Shown here piece by piece: positions 57,521 through 64,000 of a stretch of DNA of 64,000 bases. This DNA comes from Psoroptes ovis. Its lineage: Eukaryota; Arthropoda; Arachnida; Sarcoptiformes; Psoroptidae. The position numbers and the translations under genes are program-made. The DNA lies in assembly GCA_002943765.1 (NCBI GenBank), contig PQWQ01000008.1:992001-1056000 (forward strand). The letters are read 5' to 3'. Numbering within the stretch: the first letter of the stretch is position 1; the number at the start of each line of letters is the position of its first letter. The notes below the pieces were generated by a model that saw only the letters and a list, made by a program, of their open reading frames with translations, searched no databases and was not told the origin of the DNA.

Positions 57521-57772
57521 TCACCCTTCTGGGTTCTCTACCCAAAATTCTTGTAGATGAACGCCGACTGCTGCTGTTATTGCAGTTTCATTGAGATTCA
57601 GATTTTGTGTCGATGCTACCAAATTTGACATTTGTTGTTGATGATGCAACGATGATGACGGTTGCATCAGTGATTGTTGTGGTTGTTCGGATGATGATGG
57701 TATCAATGGTGGAGGTTGTTGTTCATCGTCCAATAATAATTTTGCAACCGGTTTTTTAGAAGGATCAGCCAT
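57521..57772 (-). pseudogene. gag: Retrotransposon Gag, N-terminal part, cut by a stop codon
   Basis: 83 codons starting MADPSKKPVAK about 10 bp after the primer binding site. It is Pro/Gln/Ser-rich (QQPPPLIPSSSEQPQQ) and ends EFWVENPEG before TGA. The frame is the same as the following Gag frame with only TGA and TTA between them, so this is a nonsense mutation rather than two genes. Confidence 0.8.
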
Positions 57773-57780
57773 AGTAGAAC

Positions 57781-57793
57781 GCCGAGGTCACCA
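57781..57793 (-). other. Primer binding site, tRNA-Trp-like
   Basis: Minus strand TGGTGACCTCGGC immediately after the LTR. It begins TGG as required to pair with a tRNA CCA end and is close to the tRNA-Trp-type site TGGTGACCCCGAC known from CsRn1-clade elements. Confidence 0.65.
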
Positions 57794-57798
57794 ATTTA

Positions 57799-58026
57799 TG
57801 TGGTGGCAGATCAACAATGATTTGAAAGATTTAGAAAAATTTATTTTTATTTTTTGTTATTGAAAAAATTTTAAACAAATCAATTTTTGAAAATTCAAAT
57901 TATATTTTTTTTTGAAAAGCATTTTTTCATGCTTTATATACCCGTGCTTGATCAATTGAATTTCATAGTTCAAAACTTTAAACGCGGCAGACGGCGCCAC
58001 AAATATCATATGGATGTGGCGCCACA
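57799..58026 (-). repeat. 5' LTR (about 228 bp)
   Basis: On the minus strand it starts TGTGGCGCCACA and ends CCACCACA (TGTGG/CCACA termini). It holds a TATATAAAG promoter at 57939-57931 and AATAAA at 57845-57840. A second TGTGGCGCC 25 bp inside leaves the exact outer end uncertain (203 or 228 bp). No second LTR copy is present for confirmation. Confidence 0.6.
57931..57939 (-). promoter_or_regulatory. LTR TATA box
   Basis: TATATAAAG on the minus strand, about 90 bp before the LTR AATAAA. Confidence 0.6.
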
Positions 58027-58892
58027 AAATTATTTGAAAGGGGAGAATTTTGCAGTGAAATTTGCCACTTTACCACTTTCACCAGTTGTCGGTGATGGTG
58101 GAGAAAAAGCCATAAAATCAGTCAGCAAAAAATTTGAAAAAAATCCCATAAACGACGTTACCCGTAATTCAGTGATTTAAATTCATTGTTTTTTATTGTC
58201 GAATTGAGCCAAAGAAGATGTTGGAATCATAAAAAATTTATTTGAAATTAAATCAAGAATCAAATCGACAATCCAAAAAAATTTCAAATTGAAACAATTT
58301 GTAAAATTCCCAGAAATTCCTGCAGAGAATTTTCCAAAATTTCTGTAAAAATTTCCCAAGATTTCTTGGGAATTTTCCCGAGATTTCTGCGAAAATTTCT
58401 GACTTCTCCGACCCTAAGAAGACTGACGTTAGAAAAAGACAATTCTGGCATTTTTCCACCAGGTCCGACCCTCGGGCACAGATGCACATGGTCCACACGG
58501 AGAACTCAGCCAGATTTTTCAACGTATTCCATGGTCGAAATCAACAAAGAACAATGGAGACCTAAAGAAGAAGGGTCAAATTGTTTGACCTTTGAATGAT
58601 AATTTGAAACCAATTATCGAAATAATTTGGCGGCAAACAATTGATTCGTTGGTTGAGGTAATTTGATCAGATATTGGCCAGATTTAGGGGTCATTTGAAA
58701 ATATTTCATCGAAATTAAATCAATAATTACACGAAATCATGATTTATTGACCATAGACAGTGGGAACATATTACACATTCCAATTGTCTACAGGAGAAAA
58801 TAATAATAACAATTAATTGATACATTTATTTGTTGAATCAATTGTTGTACTAGCAAATATTAAACGATTAATCAATGAAACATTCGAAAAAT

Positions 58893-58972
58893 TGTGTTGT
58901 CCGAAAAGTATTCAACGGAAAATCAATGAACAGTCTCTGCTGGATGATCGGCAAAAACTTTTCGGACAGCCA
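58893..58972. mobile_element. Mariner-like MITE, family A, diverged core
   Basis: GTGTTGTCCGAAAAGTATTC pairs with AAAACTTTTCGGACAGCCA; ATCGGC survives on the right. Confidence 0.7.
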
Positions 58973-59266
58973 TTTATACAATAATTTCGGGATAATCATT
59001 CAAACTGGATTTGCCAAAAATATGATACACAAATGATAATTATGTCCAATTTAATACATGATTATTTCTATCATAAATACAACAATGATACAGCAAAAAT
59101 GGCTTGACCAATGATAAATATTTAGCCAATAAAATCAAAAGAAATGAAGAAGCTACCAATTAATTCAATTCGAAAATCATTCAATAATAATTTCAGTTCG
59201 AAAATGATCATAATAATAATTGAAGAAGTTCCTCTTTTGGCAAAATCATGAAGCTATTAAATAATA

Positions 59267-59347
59267 TTAGGTTGTCCCATAAGTTCTTGTCGTTTTCCTA
59301 ATTAAAAAAAAATTAAAAAAACGGCAAGAACTTATGGGACAACCCAA
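59267..59347. mobile_element. Mariner-like MITE, family B
   Basis: TTAGGTTGTCCCATAAGTTC pairs with GAACTTATGGGACAACCCAA; TTGTCGTTTT and AAACGGCAA extend the arms. TA on both sides. Confidence 0.9.
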
Positions 59348-60477
59348 TACATTCGCAAGCTTTGCTGTATACGAATTAGTATACGAACCAATAAAACAAT
59401 TGACACCAATTAAAGATATTCGATTTTAGGAATTAAATCGATTCAATTATAATCATTTCATCAAATCAGGTATGTATGAGATGTTTGAATATATATATCA
59501 TTGTACCTGAATGTGTTTCTACCGGAGAGCTATCGAACATAATTATAGGTTTATACCCTAGGCTACCCTGTACTCATGTATTCAATGATTCAAATATTTT
59601 TATTTGAAATTTATAATTCAAAGTAATTTAAGTAAACATTTATCATTCACATTAAATTCGGGTAGAAATCAGGTAGAAAAATCAATAAAATCAATGATAA
59701 ATCAATGATTTCATTGATTGGAATCAAATGATCATGGATTAATGGACTAATCGTAGATTATAACTTTGATCTAAATCTCAATTAATCAAATGAATTGAGC
59801 CGAAAAGGGTTCAACCCTTTTCTTTCGCTGAAGATTTTTATGAATTTTGTGAAGACATTCAAAGACATTCATTGCATATTTGATATTTTTGAATCAATCA
59901 ACGATAATTCAATGAATGTTGATTGTATTCAAAGGTATTGTATATAATAAGGTGTGTCTAAAATATGTGTAAATCAATCGTAGTTAATATTTGAGTTAAT
60001 CGAATAATTTAGATTAATGAATCCGGTAATCCAGTTCATTGATCCGAGATTAGAAAAATTGACCGATTCATTAATACGATTGATTAATTGATCCATTCAT
60101 TCGTTGAGTATTGATCATCGATGATTAAGCAAAAAAACTGGCTGAGTTTGAGCCGTTCGAGCCAATCAAGCCAACCTAAGCCCAAATATCCTCTTTGGAA
60201 TTCCTCAGATTTAAAAACGAAGAATCATTCCTCGAGGGAAAATCTCGAGAATTCGTAGCCGATGAAACTGTGTTCAGTGGAATTCTGGGAAGAACAATCC
60301 TTCCTACCTAAACAAACAATGATACAATGAATATTCAAATCAAACGTTGATTCAATTGGTTACATTTATGTTAATCAACTTTGACTTGTGTAAACATTTA
60401 AATGAATGAATCAAAGGTGAAACAAAAAACAGAACCAAACAAATTAACAAAAATGAATACAAAAATGAAAAAATTCA

Positions 60478-60568
60478 AAGGCTGTCCGGAAAGTAATGGC
60501 GGATTTCGAACGCTTTTCCCTTACAGTTTCAATAAATATTAACCCCCAAAACTTCTCGGACAGCCTAA
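60478..60568. mobile_element. Mariner-like MITE, family A, diverged core
   Basis: AAAGGCTGTCCGGAAAGTAA pairs with AAAACTTCTCGGACAGCCTAA. Confidence 0.7.
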
Positions 60569-60644
60569 AAAATGCCGAGAAAAATTGGTGAAAATTTGCC
60601 CAAATAAAATTCACTTGGAGAAAGTTATGAATAAATTTACATAT

Positions 60645-60723
60645 TTTGTTGTCCCATAAGTTATTGCCATTTTTTGAATAAAAAAAGAATCGAAAAACGG
60701 CAAGAACTTATGGGACAACCTAA
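60645..60723. mobile_element. Mariner-like MITE, family B
   Basis: TTTGTTGTCCCATAAGTTAT pairs with GAACTTATGGGACAACCTAA; TTGCCATTTTT and ACGGCAA extend the arms. It lies 76 bp from the preceding family A copy. Confidence 0.85.
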
Positions 60724-62100
60724 TATTTCTCTTCTATCATTGTGTGTTTTCATTCAGTGTGCTATTCGAGTTGAAACAAAGAGAGATGGAAAAAATTGGC
60801 GAAAAAAAAATTTCCATAAATTCGTATATTAATGTGATCAAATCAAATAATTTGCATAAACTTTTTTCATTCTTTTGGCTTTTGTTTTATCGAATTGAAT
60901 TGAATTGAATTGAAATGAATTCACTTTTCAAAGGAGTAGGAGAGAGAAGAAATGCGAAAACAAATTTCCGAAAATTTTCTTCGGCTTCAACTCGACAGGC
61001 GCCCAGCGGGCGCCGGAGCCGACCCTGTCCAACAAGGCTTCCCAGCTACTGCTCGGAGCTTGGAGCCGATCGGCTCGGGACTTGAACCGAAAGGGTTAAG
61101 ACACAAAATTGTTGGGTAGTCCTCGAGGGAATTTTTGTTTTGTTTCAAATTTTCAAAAGGATAAAAAATCAAATCAAAAATTCAATTTCGAAATTTTAAA
61201 GTTTTTTTCATCTTTGAAAGATATCATTTTGTGACCAAAGAGTTATCAGAGAAAATTTCCCGGGAATTTTGAAATTTTTCAAGAGTCAAAGATGGTAAAA
61301 GTTTCAAGATTTTCGAGGGAAATTTTCCACTAAAACTTTTAAATGAAAAATTCTTGAAAAATTTCCAAGAATCTTGAAATTCACTCGACCGAAACAAACT
61401 TAACCCTTTGAATACTTGACTTTTTTTGAAATTTGATTTTCTTGGAAAATTTCCCATTTTAAAAAAAAGTTTTCCCGAAAGTTTCTCCTCTCATAAGTTG
61501 ATATCATCTATGATTGATGTATCGATCAATCAAGAGTCTTAAGATGATCAATCATAGAAATGAAGATTTCATTCAATTTTCAAATGATCATCCACCTCTA
61601 TGTACGATCATCTTAGGCCATGATCTTGAGATGTTCAAGATCATACATGATCGTCGATGTCTATGATCATCATCATCAGTTTATGGCTGAATGATGCTTC
61701 AACACAACCAAAGAATCAAAGTCCTGATCATCTGATTTGAATGATAATCAGATTAACATGGATTGTCAGTCAACGTCTTATATGTGGATGATCCATCTGA
61801 TTTGAAATGAATTTTGACATTTGTGATTGGGTTGAAATGGAAATCTCAATGTGAAATTATGTGTCAGATTATCATCATTCGGCAGAGGTTCTGACCAAAG
61901 ATTCTGACCATTGATTGATGATCGGCAATGTCACGATGTTTGAACAAATCATCTTAGAAATATACAGACAGGTAGAAAATAGCCAAAGGTTCAATGTCAT
62001 TGTCAATGTCAAAGTTTGAAAATGACATGAAATTTAAAATGATTAATGATAATTAATGATAATGAACCAATCAATGGTTATTTATGATTAATTGAATGAT

Positions 62101-62140
62101 GTTTGTGTGTTGGTGTGCGTGTGTGTGTGTAGGTGTGTGA
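62101..62140. repeat. GT-rich microsatellite
   Basis: Interrupted GT repeat. Confidence 0.75.
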
Positions 62141-63171
62141 ACCTATGTGAGCAACACAGGTAAAATTTTTGGGAAAATTTTCGGAAAAAATCATTCGGGA
62201 AATTATTCGGTAAATCAAAAAGGTATTCGGACAACGCCCACGCAAGTTGTCAATACGATGTAAGATGTTTGATTTGATATTTTCCGAATCTCCCCTCCCC
62301 CAGCATCACCATCACCACCACCGGTTGAAATGACCGAAAATTCAGCGATCATTTGGGAAATGTTTACGGGAAATTTCCCATAAACATCGAATGCATTTCA
62401 TGATCACCAAAGAGACACCGTTGATTGAAGATTGTTAATTAATGTCGTGGTGGATGTGGGCAAGCATCGTATTAGCATCGATTAAGCCCTGTAAATCATT
62501 TGTGACACACGGTTAACACTCCAAAATGTTACAAAATGTAACTGAATTTATGAAATTTTTGTAACAAAATTTATGGATTTTTTTTTTGTTTATTTTTTGG
62601 CCATCAAATTATTACCTCAGTTATACAAGAATATAGATTCAAAATTTTTCGTTTTTGTTGGTTTCACATCCAAAATTTCTACCTGCGCAGAATGCAGCGC
62701 AGCACAGGTAGTTTTCAGAAGCAGCGGCATTTGTTGCGCTTGTTGTGTAATCATTAACTCTGCATTAGCACTCAGCAATTCATTTGTTAAACAATTGTTT
62801 GTCCAACAATTAATTGTTAACCTTCATTAACCTTCGTTTGATGAAACAATGAAAAAACAATGGTTTTTCATTGTCATATTGAAAAATAAAGGCGTGGATC
62901 ATTGAAAGATAATTAATTTGATTTTTTTCTAATGATTTAACCTTGTACTAAAACGCGATGTATAACCTTGTTTTGTTATGGTTGTCGGTGGATGATGATG
63001 ATGGCTTGAAGCATGAAGAAGGTTGGGTAAATTGAAAAAACAATCATTTCATACGTGTGAACAGATACCTGAACGTAGCATTGATTGCAAAGATGCACGC
63101 ACGCACAAACCCTATACCATTGAATAATCAAAGCAACAGTTTCAACGCGTGCTAAAAGGTTTGCATCAATT

Positions 63172-63250
63172 TTGGTCGTCCGAAAAGTTCTTGATAATTT
63201 TTCAATTGAATCAGTACAATAATTGCCGAACAAACTTTTCGGACAGCCCT
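63172..63250. mobile_element. Mariner-like MITE, family A, diverged core
   Basis: TTGGTCGTCCGAAAAGTTCT pairs with CAAACTTTTCGGACAGCCC. Confidence 0.72.
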
Positions 63251-63662
63251 GAACCTTCGATTTGTTTTACCTAACCCTTAACCCTTTGTTCACTCAATTA
63301 TTTCATTTTCAAAACCTTTATCGGATCATTTTTGAAAAATTTTGATCAATAAATTTTCGCACATATAAACACACAGAGATAATTATGCCAAGATAAATAA
63401 AGGTAAATAATGATTGAAGATTGAAGGTTCAATGTAATCATTAATTTTAATGATCAATGAGAATGAATGAATTTCATTATTTTTAACCCTTTTAACCCCT
63501 TTTAAAAATCAAAATATTTCGGAGAAAAATCTCTCTTTATGTATCTCTAACTATGGAAATACCTTTCGAAAAATTACCTGTGAAATGAATTCATTTTACA
63601 ATCAAAATGATCACTCATAAATATGTATGTTACCGACGACGACAGGTGTGATAATAATTTTT

Positions 63663-63740
63663 GGACAGTGTCCGTAAAGTTTTTTCGTATTAAAGTGGTA
63701 ATGTCAATTGGGATATCGTCAAAAACTTTCCAGACAACCA
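63663..63740. mobile_element. Mariner-like MITE, family A, diverged
   Basis: GGACAGTGTCCGTAAAGTTTT pairs with AAAACTTTCCAGACAACC. Confidence 0.6.
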
Positions 63741-64000
63741 ACCAATGAATAATAATTGAATCATTCATTCATTCATTGATTATCATAGATTGCGCTACGA
63801 TATTGCAATCCTTTTGAATTATTATCATTCGAAGAACAAGAAGAAGCGAGAGAGATAAAAAATCAAAAAATTCAAAGGTTGCCATCTTGAAAGGTGGTTT
63901 TTTAGACGAGTGATTTACAGACCCCTAGAAACCGTGCAGGGCCTTGGGTCCAAGAGAAGATCATAAGGTCCCAACTGCCAAGGACCTGGATATCTGTCGA

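Larger units (their letters stand above)
54396..58026 (-). mobile_element. Degenerate Ty3/gypsy LTR retrotransposon, 3'-truncated
   Basis: Order on the minus strand: 5' LTR, primer binding site, gag (broken), frameshift site, pol up to mid-integrase. No 3' LTR is found at lower coordinates. The tRNA-Trp-like primer site and a CHCC Gag finger point to the CsRn1/Kabuki clade (from knowledge of that clade). Domain order PR-RT-RH-IN is Ty3/gypsy. Confidence 0.85.
58027..64000. other. Intergenic region, about 6 kb, no supported gene
   Basis: Holds six mariner-like hairpin elements, palindrome tracts (58270-58400, 61240-61340), a GGCGCC-rich hairpin at 60998-61015, GT repeats at 62101-62140 and four TTAACCCTT motifs between 61.09 and 63.49 kb. 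Open frames have no recognisable domain. Confidence 0.55.

Noticed and set aside
381..63740. Regularly recurring palindromic units as a CRISPR array
   Set aside because: Spacing is irregular (76 bp to 8 kb), orientation is mixed, TA duplications flank the units and the genome is eukaryotic.
1..64000. tRNA, rRNA or snRNA genes
   Set aside because: No cloverleaf with A and B boxes and no conserved rRNA segment was recognised by eye; a covariance search would be decisive.

Overview
The window reads as nuclear DNA of a small-genome arthropod. It is very AT-rich, has short GT-AG introns (roughly 60-110 bp), AATAAA signals, Asn/Gln/His-rich protein tracts and small secreted Gly/Tyr-rich proteins. 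An acariform mite (dust-mite-like) is my best guess from composition, intron size and protein style; this is inference. Nothing bacterial, no CRISPR and no rRNA or tRNA gene was recognised.

Protein-coding content is sparse. A compact island at 19.1-24.9 kb holds three conserved genes: a mitochondrial CGFS monothiol glutaredoxin (GLRX5 type, two exons, +), a CREBL2/REPTOR-BP-like bZIP factor (two exons, -, convergent with GLRX5), and an NFX1/shuttle-craft-type protein with RING, NFX1 zinc fingers and R3H (three exons, +). Three intronless genes for secreted Gly/Tyr-rich peptides lie at 10.5 kb (+), 36.8 kb (-) and 39.1 kb (+). Each has a TATAAATA-type box about 100 bp before the ATG. A frameshifted Gly-rich remnant lies at 41.4-41.6 kb (-).

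A degenerate Ty3/gypsy-type LTR retrotransposon occupies 54.4-58.0 kb (-). It has a 5' LTR with TATA and AATAAA, a tRNA-Trp-like primer binding site, a Gag interrupted by an in-frame stop, an A-AAA-AAC slippery site followed by a hairpin at the gag/pol junction, and a Pol with protease, RT, RNase H and an integrase cut off inside its catalytic core. The LTR/PBS/CHCC combination recalls the CsRn1/Kabuki clade.

The rest is dominated by tiny inverted-repeat elements. I count about 41 copies of 72-94 bp hairpin elements with mariner-like ends (GGTTGTCCGAAAAGTT or GGTTGTCCCATAAGTT), many flanked by TA, roughly one per 1.5 kb. They are absent from the gene island. Smaller families sit between them: a GCCCGAG-CTCGGGC hairpin repeat (6 copies on both strands), a hAT-like 76-bp element, tracts dense in AAATTTCC palindromes, and a TTAACCCTT motif seen about 20 times, 13 of them in the first 10 kb.
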